The notes beneath the pieces were generated by a model. That model searched no databases. It had not been told where the DNA came from and was given only the letters and a program-made list of their open reading frames with translations. Both the position numbers and the translations under genes were made by a program. A stretch of 64,000 nucleotides of DNA from JANMCE01 sp963791625 (lineage in GTDB: Bacteria; Actinomycetota; Acidimicrobiia; Acidimicrobiales; Ilumatobacteraceae): contig CAWBTA010000015.1 of assembly GCA_963791625.1 (NCBI GenBank), positions 310,001 to 374,000 on the forward strand, in the 5' to 3' direction. This document shows, one piece after another, positions 20,213-28,926 of the stretch (positions are counted from its first letter, which is position 1; every line of letters starts with the position of its first letter).

Positions 20213-21354
20213 AAAAAGTTCGACCAACAGCCAGCGGCCTCGCGCTGCTGGTCGGCGTGGTGGTCCTCACCATTGCCGGGGTGTGGTCGAGCTATCGGGA
20301 GTTCTTGCTGTTCGCGCTCGCAGGCCTCATCCTGCTGGCGCTCGGCTTTCTGCTGCCGCGATTTTCCACGAACATCGAGGCCTCCCGCCGCATGACCCGA
20401 GTACTGGTCCAGCGAGGCGAGCCGATCGACATGAAGCTTACGGTGCTGGCCGATCGACCACTCCCCCGGCTGTCGATGACTGATCAAGTCGGCGGTAACC
20501 CCGTCGCTTTCGAGGTACCGCCACTGCTCGCCAACGAGCCGGTGGACATCGCCTACAGCATCAAGGCCGAACAACGAGGCGTGCATCAGGTCGGCCCGCT
20601 TCGTGAGGAGCGCCGAGACCCGTTCGATCTCGCCGTGCGCACCAGCCGTCACGAAGTTATCGATGAAGTGATGGTGCACCCCGTCGTGCACAAGCTCGGA
20701 CGCACCGACAACAGTGCCCTGCTGCTGCAGCGCAACACCCCGTTTCGGTCGGTGATCGATGACCCCAGCTCCGAGTTCCGCACACTGCGCGATTATGTGC
20801 CCGGCGACGATCCCCGGCTGATCCATTGGGCCAGTTCTGCCCGCACCGGCCAGCTGGTCATCCGCGATTTCCTCGACCTGCGCCGGTTGGCCCGGGTCAT
20901 CGCCATGGAGACGAACGAGAGCGTGCTCACCGAGGCCGAGTTTGAAGAGGCGGCCGAGATAGGTTGCAGCCTGGCCGTGCAGGCGCTTGACTCCGGGCTC
21001 ATCACCATCGTGCGATCGTCCGACCCGACGTCAGCGGCGCAATGGACTCCGCTGACGCAACGAACCGACATTCTCACCGCCTTCGCCAAGGTGAACCGTT
21101 CAACTGCGGCGGAAACCAAAACCGATCGGCTTACCTCGGTGGCCGGGCTACCCGCCGGCCAGATCTACCTCATCACCGGTGGCCGCTCCCAGGTCCTCCC
21201 GCAACTGCTCGGTGGTTCGGAGATGAGGTCCAAGCTGATCGTCGTTCGCATTTCCAGCCAGCCCAACAAGCTGCCGCGACTGCCGGTCGCATCCATCGAC
21301 GTGCGCTCCGGGGTGGAGTTCGCCCGCCGCTGGCGCCGAGGAGCGGCAGCATGA
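20209..21354 (+). CDS. DUF58 membrane protein (MoxR partner)
   Basis: This 381-residue protein has two adjacent N-terminal membrane helices (about residues 10-46), a beta-rich middle part and the DUF58 core. The hallmark is FRTLRDYVPGDDPRLIHWASSARTG followed by LVIRDF; I quote it in parts, as residues ~185-215. DUF58 proteins have a von Willebrand factor A-like fold, here without an evident MIDAS motif, and are nearly always encoded next to moxR and a transglutaminase gene. Both ends overlap neighbours by four bases as ATGA. It probably sits at the membrane with the globular part in the cytoplasm. Confidence 0.93.
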   Translation: MKKVRPTASGLALLVGVVVLTIAGVWSSYREFLLFALAGLILLALGFLLPRFSTNIEASRRMTRVLVQRGEPIDMKLTVLADRPLPRLSMTDQVGGNPVAFEVPPLLANEPVDIAYSIKAEQRGVHQVGPLREERRDPFDLAVRTSRHEVIDEVMVHPVVHKLGRTDNSALLLQRNTPFRSVIDDPSSEFRTLRDYVPGDDPRLIHWASSARTGQLVIRDFLDLRRLARVIAMETNESVLTEAEFEEAAEIGCSLAVQALDSGLITIVRSSDPTSAAQWTPLTQRTDILTAFAKVNRSTAAETKTDRLTSVAGLPAGQIYLITGGRSQVLPQLLGGSEMRSKLIVVRISSQPNKLPRLPVASIDVRSGVEFARRWRRGAAA

Positions 21355-23480
21355 TTCGCACCCCTCCCAGGAGCCTTGTCCCGGTCGTGCTTCTTTCGGC
21401 CGTCGCCGCCGCCCACGCACGCAAGATCTTCGACGTAGCTTCCTGGCGATGGGCGTTGATCGGCATCGGCCTGTTCTGTGGAGTCGTCGCGCTCCTCACC
21501 GCCAAGCTCCCCACGTGGATCCGGGCCGCTATCAGTGCGGTCACCGTCCTGGTGTCCACCGCAGTGATCGTCAAAGCCGCTGGCGGCCTGCTGCCCGGCG
21601 ATGTGTTCAACTCGCTGACGAACGGCGCCGGAGAGCTGTTGAGCGGCCGCTGGCCTTCGCCGGTCACACCAACCACTATCGGGTTCGTCGCGGTGTGCGC
21701 CGGTACCACCAGCATCCTGGGCGCGCACGCATCACTGCGACGGCTCATTGGTCCCGCACAGTTGCTGCCGTCACTGGCCATGTTGGCCACCATCGCGTTG
21801 TTCGCGTCGCAGGCCGGCACTCCGTCGGTCCGTTTCCTCACCGCCTATGTTGGTCTGAGCGTCGCCACGCTGTGGCTGGCGGCTCAAGATCGTCAACGCG
21901 CCAGCGACGAACCTGAACCCGTAAAACAACCGCAGCGAGCCGCGGTGCTGGCCACCATCGGGCTGCTCGCTCTGCCGATCGTATTCTCCGGCCTGCTGTC
22001 CTCCAATCGCTACGACCCGCGACTCAACCGGGACGATCCGGTACAGCAAGAAGAAGACCTCAGTCCGCTCACCGTCGTCGATCAGCTCCGCAGCCGCAGC
22101 CCCGAAATCGTGCTGTTCGAATCCGAGGGCACGCCCGTGGGACGCTGGCGTCTCGTGGGACTCAACCGTTACGACGGCCGCGCCTGGATGGCGCCGGCCA
22201 ATCTTCGTCGAGCCAGCACCCGCCTTGTCGATCAGGTCACCAAGCGAAACGCGCCCGGCGTTCGCTCCGTGAATGTCACCATCAAAGACCTCGACGGACA
22301 ATGGCTGCCGGCCCCCGCCGGTCGCACCTTCGAGGTCTCCGTTCCTGTTCGTACCGACGGCACCGTATCCAGCCTGCTCGCCGCCAAACCACTGACGCCG
22401 GGCACCAAGTACCGCATCGTTGCCAACGAGCTCGGCTCCGAAGAGACCACGGCCGCCAGCTCCAATGCCGACCGCACATTGCTCGCCACGCTTACCGATT
22501 TCCAGACCCCCGTCGCCATTCGGACCCTCGCGACGCAGATCACCGCAGCGGCCACCACCGACCGAGATCGCGCCGAGCTGCTGGCGAGCTACCTGCGGGA
22601 CAACTATCAACTGGACGAGCAGGCGCCCGCCGGACACTCGGCCGGACTCCTTGAACTCTTCCTCACCAAGAGCAAGCGCGGCCGACGCGAACAGTTCGTT
22701 GCCGCCTACGCGTTGCTCTCGTCATCCATTGGACTCCCGGTACGAATCGCGGTGGGCTTCGCTCCTGCCGAGGGCTCCAGTCAGGTCATGTCATCCACCG
22801 CCGTCGCCTGGCCCGAGGTTGCCTTCGAGGGTGCGGGTTGGCAAAGTTTCGACCCGACGCCTGCCACCGAGGGCAAGCAGCAGCGGGGCACCAGCCCGCA
22901 GGCACCGAACGCCCAGGTGCAGACGCCGCCACCCACCACCGCCGCCCCAATCGAGTCGACGGTTCCCGCCACGCCCATCTTGCCGTCGACGCCACAAACC
23001 TCCATCTCGAAGGCCAAGCTCCTTGTCATCGGCGTGCCGCTGCTGCTCATCATCGGAAGCATCGCCTACGTGCTCGGCATCCTCGACCTGAAGAAGCGTC
23101 AATGGGAACGACGGGCGTCGGCCGACACAACCAACGGCCAGGTGGTCGGCGCGTTCTTGAACGGCACCGACCGCATCATCGACCTTGGTGTGAATCTGCC
23201 GCCCAGCGGCACCGACCGGGAACTGATCCTGGTTGGCGCCAGCAAACTCGATGCCGCGGTCGAACTGGCCCCGCTGGCAGACATGGCCACCGAAGCTGCG
23301 TACGGTACCCGCGTCATGCACGAAAGCGAGGTCGAAGACGCCCAGCGTTACCTGCGGCAGTTCGAAATCGCCACGGCCTCCATCCCCCGCAAGGAACTTC
23401 TAAAAGCCCGACTCAGCCTCCGGTCGCTACGCAAGGGACTCGGCCCCCGCCGTGGCATCAAACACTCCGGAAAGCCGTGA
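21351..23480 (+). CDS. TgpA-like transglutaminase-fold membrane protein, active-site residues lost
   Basis: This 709-residue protein has about six N-terminal membrane helices (residues 8-215), an extracytoplasmic transglutaminase-like core (about 395-510), a Pro/Thr-rich linker (512-560), a further membrane helix (about 566-586) and a cytoplasmic tail. The core is clearly homologous: REQFVAAYALLSSSIGLPVR, AVGFAPAEG, AWPEVAFEGAGW and FDPTP. The nucleophilic Cys position is Arg446 (RGRREQF in place of G.CEQF) and the His position is Val485 (TAVAWPE in place of HAWPE). Asp501 remains. It is therefore most likely a pseudoenzyme that binds rather than crosslinks or cleaves. The start overlaps the DUF58 stop as ATGA. 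Confidence 0.9.
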   Translation: MIRTPPRSLVPVVLLSAVAAAHARKIFDVASWRWALIGIGLFCGVVALLTAKLPTWIRAAISAVTVLVSTAVIVKAAGGLLPGDVFNSLTNGAGELLSGRWPSPVTPTTIGFVAVCAGTTSILGAHASLRRLIGPAQLLPSLAMLATIALFASQAGTPSVRFLTAYVGLSVATLWLAAQDRQRASDEPEPVKQPQRAAVLATIGLLALPIVFSGLLSSNRYDPRLNRDDPVQQEEDLSPLTVVDQLRSRSPEIVLFESEGTPVGRWRLVGLNRYDGRAWMAPANLRRASTRLVDQVTKRNAPGVRSVNVTIKDLDGQWLPAPAGRTFEVSVPVRTDGTVSSLLAAKPLTPGTKYRIVANELGSEETTAASSNADRTLLATLTDFQTPVAIRTLATQITAAATTDRDRAELLASYLRDNYQLDEQAPAGHSAGLLELFLTKSKRGRREQFVAAYALLSSSIGLPVRIAVGFAPAEGSSQVMSSTAVAWPEVAFEGAGWQSFDPTPATEGKQQRGTSPQAPNAQVQTPPPTTAAPIESTVPATPILPSTPQTSISKAKLLVIGVPLLLIIGSIAYVLGILDLKKRQWERRASADTTNGQVVGAFLNGTDRIIDLGVNLPPSGTDRELILVGASKLDAAVELAPLADMATEAAYGTRVMHESEVEDAQRYLRQFEIATASIPRKELLKARLSLRSLRKGLGPRRGIKHSGKP

Positions 23481-23517
23481 CAGGCCGTGACATGCCTCGT
23501 TCGGCCCCTACCGCCTT

Positions 23518-25131
23518 CTACCGAGCGCGGGCGGGGTGGGTGACGACGGGGAGCACGCTCTTCATTCGCTGGGCACCGAGTTGATCGGCGATGTCTTCAA
23601 GACCATCGAGCTGCTGGCTCTTCATGGGCACCGCAAGCACGATGCTGTCCGCCATCTGAGCGAATTGCATGGTGGTGGCGGCTTCGAGCAATGCCCCGCC
23701 ATCGACCACCACGACGTGCGCGTGTGCCATAGCGCCCGATAGCAGTTCGGCTACATCGGCGCGACGAAGCCATGTTCGACCGTCAACCGGCCCAAGACCG
23801 AGCACCTCAACGCCGGCAATCGACGTCTCGGTGAAGGCACCGAACGTATCGTCAAGCGACGTACTGCTGCGGGTCCGGGAACGGGTCTTGACGCCAGCAG
23901 AGCGCGCAAGGAACGCCGGAATGCCACCCTGCTGATCGGCCTGGAATTGGTACGTGATCGCACCTGTCTGCTGGTCGGCATCAATGAGCACGACCGACAG
24001 ACCAGACTGCGCAAACCGCGATGCCAGCGCAACCGCGAGCGTCGATGTAGCCGCCGGACGGGTGGAGCCGGCCACCAGCACGGACAGGGACTTGCCGTCG
24101 GTGGCACGGGCCTCGGCCCGTACACAGAGTTGATCGGTCATTTGTGCGGTGTCGTTCGGCAGGTCCTTCAACAGTGTCGGGAGCCCCACCGCCATGGCCG
24201 ACGAGCGACCGAGCCGACCGACAACAGGTTGACCGAGGGCGTGGCCGACATCCTGCTCATCGACAGCCTTACCGGAGAGTCGAGCCAGAGCCATGGCAAG
24301 CGCCAGTCCGAGCAGACCGCCACCGATAAGGCCACCGGCAGGGAGCAGCTTGGATTGGACCGGGAGCGGCACGGTGGGAACGACCGCTGGCTGAACAACT
24401 TCGCTGGCCACTTTGACGTTGGCGGCCTGCTCGAGCTGGGCCTTGCTGGACAGCGCCTGCGCCTGCTCGGCACGAAGCGACTGCAGATCGCCCTCGATCT
24501 GCCCATTGCTGTCAAGGGCCGTGTCGAGACGCTGACGGGCTTCATTCAGGGTGGCCTGGGCGACACCGGTCGGCGCAGCAAGGGTGAGGTTGGCCGCGTT
24601 GATGGCCTGAGAATTCGCCTCTCGCTTCTTTTGCAGATCGACGATCTCGGATTTGATCCGGGCCAGTTGCTGATTGAACGAAGCGACAGCCGGACCCTGC
24701 TGTTCGGCCGCCCGAGCCTTCAGGTCGGCGATGTAGGTGTTTACGTAGGTGTTGGCAATAGCGGCCGCTTGCTGCGGATCGGCAAGGGTGACGCCCACTG
24801 TCACGAGGTCACTGCGGGGCTCATGGGTCACCGTGATCGCACGAGAGACACTCTCGGTGGTCTGACCCGGATACTGCGTTGCGACCTTCTCGGCAATAAA
24901 CGAGCTCTGCAGAACGCTGAGCTGACTGAGGACATAGCGGTCGGGGTCATTCAAAAAGACCGTGCCACCCAGCGCATTCTGGGGCGGCTGGATGTTCACC
25001 AGCGCGCGGGCTTGGTACGTCTCTGCCTTCTTGCCGTTGGCCAAATAGCCGCCGAAGGCGCCGAGAATCGAGAGCAGCACTACCAGCCACCAACGGCGGC
25101 GAATAGCGGAGAAGAGATAGGACAATTCCAC
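23518..25131 (-). CDS. Wzz-type chain-length determinant with degenerate BY-kinase domain
   Basis: This roughly 537-residue protein has two membrane helices (residues ~13-32 and ~255-278). They bracket a periplasmic region with a long coiled coil (about 140-240), the Wzz/CpsC architecture. A cytoplasmic P-loop-like domain follows, as in bacterial tyrosine kinases. Its Walker A is VAGSTRPAATSTLA, with no GK[ST]. Walker A' is VVLIDAD and the Walker B-like strand is VVVVDGGALL. No Tyr-rich C-terminal tail is present. It probably sets polysaccharide chain length without kinase activity. I use the GTG with GGAAGG eight bases upstream; a TTG ten codons earlier is possible. Confidence 0.87.
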   Translation of the reverse strand: MELSYLFSAIRRRWWLVVLLSILGAFGGYLANGKKAETYQARALVNIQPPQNALGGTVFLNDPDRYVLSQLSVLQSSFIAEKVATQYPGQTTESVSRAITVTHEPRSDLVTVGVTLADPQQAAAIANTYVNTYIADLKARAAEQQGPAVASFNQQLARIKSEIVDLQKKREANSQAINAANLTLAAPTGVAQATLNEARQRLDTALDSNGQIEGDLQSLRAEQAQALSSKAQLEQAANVKVASEVVQPAVVPTVPLPVQSKLLPAGGLIGGGLLGLALAMALARLSGKAVDEQDVGHALGQPVVGRLGRSSAMAVGLPTLLKDLPNDTAQMTDQLCVRAEARATDGKSLSVLVAGSTRPAATSTLAVALASRFAQSGLSVVLIDADQQTGAITYQFQADQQGGIPAFLARSAGVKTRSRTRSSTSLDDTFGAFTETSIAGVEVLGLGPVDGRTWLRRADVAELLSGAMAHAHVVVVDGGALLEAATTMQFAQMADSIVLAVPMKSQQLDGLEDIADQLGAQRMKSVLPVVTHPARAR

Positions 25132-25200
25132 TACAGGGTCCTTCCGGATTGGAACAGGCAACCTATGAACAGGATGCGCGTTGGAGCACAGGCGACGAAT

Positions 25201-26529
25201 TTATGAAGGCAACCGGGACGCATGGTCGACTTTCTCGAGTGAGGCGGCATTCGGCAGTTCCGCCGACCGAACGGTGATCGAGTTGCGCCGAGGCCGGCGC
25301 CGGGGAGGCTGTTCGGCCCGCAGAGTCATGCCGCGACACAGACAAATGAACGGGATCCACGGCCCGAGAAAGAGGCTCTCGGACAATGACATCACAGCGA
25401 TGGCGAGCCCGGCCACGATGATCACCGCACCCACCGAACTTCCGTGCCGGGCCAATCGCAGCGAGGACAGAAGTGTTGGTATGAACAAGCAAACAAAAAA
25501 GACCAAGCCGATGACGCCGACCTGCAGGATGACATCGAGCACACCGTTGTGAGCATGGAAGGCGCGAAAGCCGATGCGGCGCATCATCGAAAATGTGGGT
25601 TCAACGTTCTCGGAAACCCACACCCCGCCGTAGCCGTAGCCCAGGAGCGGCCGTCGCTCTACTGCCCAAAGCACCCCGGACCAAATGTTGGTACGACCGG
25701 TGAAAGTGGTGTCCTTGCCGTACGCCGCGAGGATGATCGGCAAGGTACTCAGGCCGACCACCATCGAAACCAGCAGACCGGCAAAGGAAAAGAAGACGAA
25801 CGGCGCGCTCATGCGCGTTTGTTGCTTTACGAAGGTGCGCAACCAGTTCCAGGCCGTAATCACGAAGATAATGCCGGCCAATCCGGTTCCGGAACGCGAG
25901 CCAATCAGGAGCACGGCAATCACACCGAAGGCCGCCCAACGCACGCGACGACGAGTCTCAAAGGCCAGCAGGAAGACCACGCCGACAACAAGGAGCGTGC
26001 TCATAGCGTTTTTGTGATTGAACGGGCCGTGCCATCCAGGTAACGCTCCTTCATTCGACGTGGCAGCTTGCACCCGCGCGGCGGGGTTGGTCACGAGGGT
26101 GAAGACGATGTAGCCGAGCAATACGTAATAGCCCTGCAGAAATCCACGAACGATGAGTTCGGCCGGTACGGACGCGCCGATGGCAAGAAAGAGAAACGCT
26201 GGTATCAGGAACCGTTCCGATTTGTTCACGAACAGGGTCGAGTCATACACCCACGTTGCGCTCACGAGACACCAGCCGACAAAGGCGATCGCGGCCGTGC
26301 TGATGCGCATGTCGGCGAAGGTGCCTCTGGCCGATGTGAGCAGCGCCAGTACGCCGAGGCCCGAGACGCCAAGGATCGCGATGGTCGGCAGCGGAACAGC
26401 CTCAAAGGTGATCAAAGGCATGAGGAAGAGATAGGTGAGGATGAGCCGTTCATGGATCACCTCGTTCGGAATCCGTCGGCCCAGGCTGATGCCGCGCCGT
26501 CGCACCAGCGGCTGGCTGATGGTTGCCAT
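25201..26529 (-). CDS. O-antigen ligase / Wzy-type polymerase
   Basis: This 442-residue membrane protein has about 11-12 predicted helices and the Wzy_C/O-antigen ligase signature in its central periplasmic loop: GPFNHKNAMS, GSRSGT, TGRTNIWSGVL and AHNGVLDVILQVG. Such proteins join or polymerise lipid-linked glycans outside the membrane. The C-terminal ~35 residues are basic and cytoplasmic. The start is the ATG (MATISQPL) that overlaps the stop of the upstream glycosyltransferase by one base (TGATG). It lies between the GT2 gene and the chain-length gene in one minus-strand operon. Confidence 0.9.
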   Translation of the reverse strand: MATISQPLVRRRGISLGRRIPNEVIHERLILTYLFLMPLITFEAVPLPTIAILGVSGLGVLALLTSARGTFADMRISTAAIAFVGWCLVSATWVYDSTLFVNKSERFLIPAFLFLAIGASVPAELIVRGFLQGYYVLLGYIVFTLVTNPAARVQAATSNEGALPGWHGPFNHKNAMSTLLVVGVVFLLAFETRRRVRWAAFGVIAVLLIGSRSGTGLAGIIFVITAWNWLRTFVKQQTRMSAPFVFFSFAGLLVSMVVGLSTLPIILAAYGKDTTFTGRTNIWSGVLWAVERRPLLGYGYGGVWVSENVEPTFSMMRRIGFRAFHAHNGVLDVILQVGVIGLVFFVCLFIPTLLSSLRLARHGSSVGAVIIVAGLAIAVMSLSESLFLGPWIPFICLCRGMTLRAEQPPRRRPRRNSITVRSAELPNAASLEKVDHASRLPS

Positions 26530-27362
26530 CACCGGTCGGCCAGTCGGGAGGAGTCGTCTCGTTCCCATCGCGTGCCTGTGCCCCGGGCTACGACCCGGCC
26601 AGCAGTAACGAAACCGGCATAGACCGTCGCATCTGCGAGTGACAACGGGCCACGAATCGACCGTACGAGTGAACTGACGGTCTGCCTGGTCGTGAGCGGG
26701 GCGATGTCGGGGAACATGGCGCCGAGCTGCCGATTGCCGCGCACGTTACGAGCAAGCACACGGGTGAGCGAGCGGCTGTCCCGGGGTGGGCGCACTACAA
26801 CGGGTGGTGCGTCAATGATCTCGGCTCTGCCCTCTGGCACCACTCGCGCCGCGAACAGGTCGTCACCTAACACCTCCGGAAACGCACCGAACAGCTGTCG
26901 GGTCTCCCACGACAGTCCGTAGCTACCGCCACCGGAAAACTCCTGTTGCACGCTGGACAATCGGCCGCGAGCCCGGTGAAATGAACAAACCAGCCAACTT
27001 GCACCGTCCACATCGACCACAGCGGGCGGGCGGGCACCTCCCGCTCCCGCCGAAAGTCGAGCAAAAACAGCCTTCGCCGAGGCCGCCGACATGGCGATAT
27101 CGGCGTCGAGGTAGATGCGCGGACCGGGTCCGAGCTGGGCCTCGGCCGCCCGAATGGCACCCGTCTTGCCCGGTTCTGGAAGATCGAGCACCGTGATCCA
27201 GCGTGCCACCGCTCTGGCCTTGGTGGCCGTGTCGTCGGTGCAACCGTTGGCGGCCACGATCACGGTGACTTCATCAGGCGCAAACCCATCGAGCAAGACG
27301 CGCAGGGTGTTTTCGATGACGGCCGACTCGTTGTGGGCCGGGATGATGATGGCGGGTTGCAT
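26529..27362 (-). CDS. Family 2 glycosyltransferase
   Basis: This roughly 277-residue GT-A enzyme begins MQPAIIIPAHNESAVIENTL and has VIVAANGCTDDTA, the metal-binding DAD (IYLDADIAMS) and a later acidic GDDLFAARV motif. It should transfer a sugar from a nucleotide donor to a lipid-linked acceptor at the cytoplasmic face. Donor and acceptor are unknown. The C-terminal region is basic and has no long hydrophobic helices. The start lies two bases after the flippase stop. A GTG two codons earlier would overlap that stop as GTGA and is equally plausible. Confidence 0.88.
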   Translation of the reverse strand: MQPAIIIPAHNESAVIENTLRVLLDGFAPDEVTVIVAANGCTDDTATKARAVARWITVLDLPEPGKTGAIRAAEAQLGPGPRIYLDADIAMSAASAKAVFARLSAGAGGARPPAVVDVDGASWLVCSFHRARGRLSSVQQEFSGGGSYGLSWETRQLFGAFPEVLGDDLFAARVVPEGRAEIIDAPPVVVRPPRDSRSLTRVLARNVRGNRQLGAMFPDIAPLTTRQTVSSLVRSIRGPLSLADATVYAGFVTAGRVVARGTGTRWERDDSSRLADR

Positions 27363-27364
27363 GG

Positions 27365-28678
27365 TCACGGCCAGAGCACGCGCTTTCGTTCGCGGGCCCA
27401 CGTGCGCTCGAGCACATGGTTTTCCTGCTGCTGATACTTGTGGAGCGCGACCCATGAGGCGACGACCAGGGCGACCTCGGTGATGAACGTGGCCGCGAGC
27501 GCACCCTTCCAGGAGAACCTGGGAATGAGGATGATGTACAGCGTGAGGGACAACAAGGCAGAACCGACGTTGAACATCATCCGCGTCCGGACCTTGCCCA
27601 GTCCGAGCAGGCCGTTGTCCGCGAAATTTCGACAACCTCGCAGCAACACCAGCGGCGACAACCAGCGCAGCTGCGTGATCGCGGTCGTGAAGTCGGGCGC
27701 GAGAACTCGAAGCATGAACGGCCCCATCACATTGAGACCGATCACCGCCAGCACGCCGTAGCCGACGCCGAGTGCGGTGAACTTCCGCGCCCGATATACA
27801 TGCTCACTCAGCTGGCTACCGCGCTCGACCGACTGGGTGTGCGTGGCGCTTTCCATCGCGGCCAACGGCACCATCGCCAGCCGGGCGACCCGGTATGCGA
27901 TCGCGTAGAGGCCGGCGTCCTCCTTGAAGTGCGAGGCAGCCATGATGGGCTTGTCACCTTCCTCGTTCACGGCGTACGAACCCACCGACACCATGAAGGT
28001 GGCGGCCGTCGCCAGATGGTGGCGCATTGGTTGGCCCGGACTCGGGAAGAACCCGAGCCGCCGCGCGATCAGAAGGCTGCAAATGAGCCAGATCGCGAGC
28101 TGCGTAGCAAGCAACGCCAGCCCGATGTTCACAAAGCTGATCGACCCGAATCGCCACAGCGCGCCCAAGGCAACGGCCTTGCCAAGCGCGCCGGTCGTGC
28201 GAACCCACTGCCCGGCTCGTACCGAAATAGTCGACTGCGCCAACATGGCCAACGGCAGCACGGCCGCGGCACCAATCAACTCGGCTGCTGCGAGCGCCGC
28301 GATGCTTGCAAGTGAAACTTCATGGATCAGCAGGCCGCCCAGCACGATCACGACCGCCATACCGAGCGCGCTCAGCATGCAGAGATACGTGAGCGTCGAG
28401 TGCATCGTGGTCCGAACGGCTTCGCGCTCGCGCACGATCCACTGCGGAATGACCAACGCTGCCCAACTTGTGCAACTGGCAACGGCGAAACCGATGATCC
28501 CGTAGATACCGGCGTACTTGCCGTACTGCACCCTGTTGAAGTGATGGCTCACGATCAACACGGACACCATCGAGGCGACGAGGGTCGAGCCTTCCGCAAT
28601 CAACGCCCACAGGAGGTTCTGCGACAGACCGTGTTTGCGGTGGGGTGTGGTTGCAGGCACAGACTGCTGCACAGGCAC
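27365..28678 (-). CDS. Polysaccharide flippase (Wzx/MOP superfamily)
   Basis: This 437-residue protein has twelve or more hydrophobic helices and the MOP-type layout. There is an N-terminal helical bundle starting at LLWALIAEGSTLVASMVSVL, a conserved stretch GSYAVNEEGDKPIMAASHF in the middle (the charged segment found in Wzx proteins) and a C-terminal bundle. It should translocate lipid-linked oligosaccharide across the membrane for polymerisation by the neighbouring Wzy-type protein. It appears to be the first gene of the minus-strand operon that continues through GT2, ligase and Wzz. A 248-base gap upstream can hold its promoter. Confidence 0.88.
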   Translation of the reverse strand: MPVQQSVPATTPHRKHGLSQNLLWALIAEGSTLVASMVSVLIVSHHFNRVQYGKYAGIYGIIGFAVASCTSWAALVIPQWIVREREAVRTTMHSTLTYLCMLSALGMAVVIVLGGLLIHEVSLASIAALAAAELIGAAAVLPLAMLAQSTISVRAGQWVRTTGALGKAVALGALWRFGSISFVNIGLALLATQLAIWLICSLLIARRLGFFPSPGQPMRHHLATAATFMVSVGSYAVNEEGDKPIMAASHFKEDAGLYAIAYRVARLAMVPLAAMESATHTQSVERGSQLSEHVYRARKFTALGVGYGVLAVIGLNVMGPFMLRVLAPDFTTAITQLRWLSPLVLLRGCRNFADNGLLGLGKVRTRMMFNVGSALLSLTLYIILIPRFSWKGALAATFITEVALVVASWVALHKYQQQENHVLERTWARERKRVLWP

Positions 28679-28926
28679 TCACATCGCTTTCGACAGGGGC
28701 TTCTTCGGCACAAAGAGACAGAGCTACCCGCGGACCGCGCCGACTTTACTGTCCGAGTTGGCGGGAATGGAGGGTCGTCCGGCTCAACGACATCAAGATT
28801 CCGTGTCGAAATCCCGGACCGTTGCTCTGGGCGTTCACCTCGTTACGAAGCGCAGCAAACGTGCCGATCAGCAGAATCTGTGTCCGCAAAGGACCAGGTC
28901 AGGCAACAGGAAAGGTGGCGCTGCCG

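Noticed and set aside
23947..25206. Plus-strand open frame of 419 codons opposite the Wzz gene
   Set aside because: It has no motif and is antisense to a protein with clear membrane, coiled-coil and P-loop-like segments.
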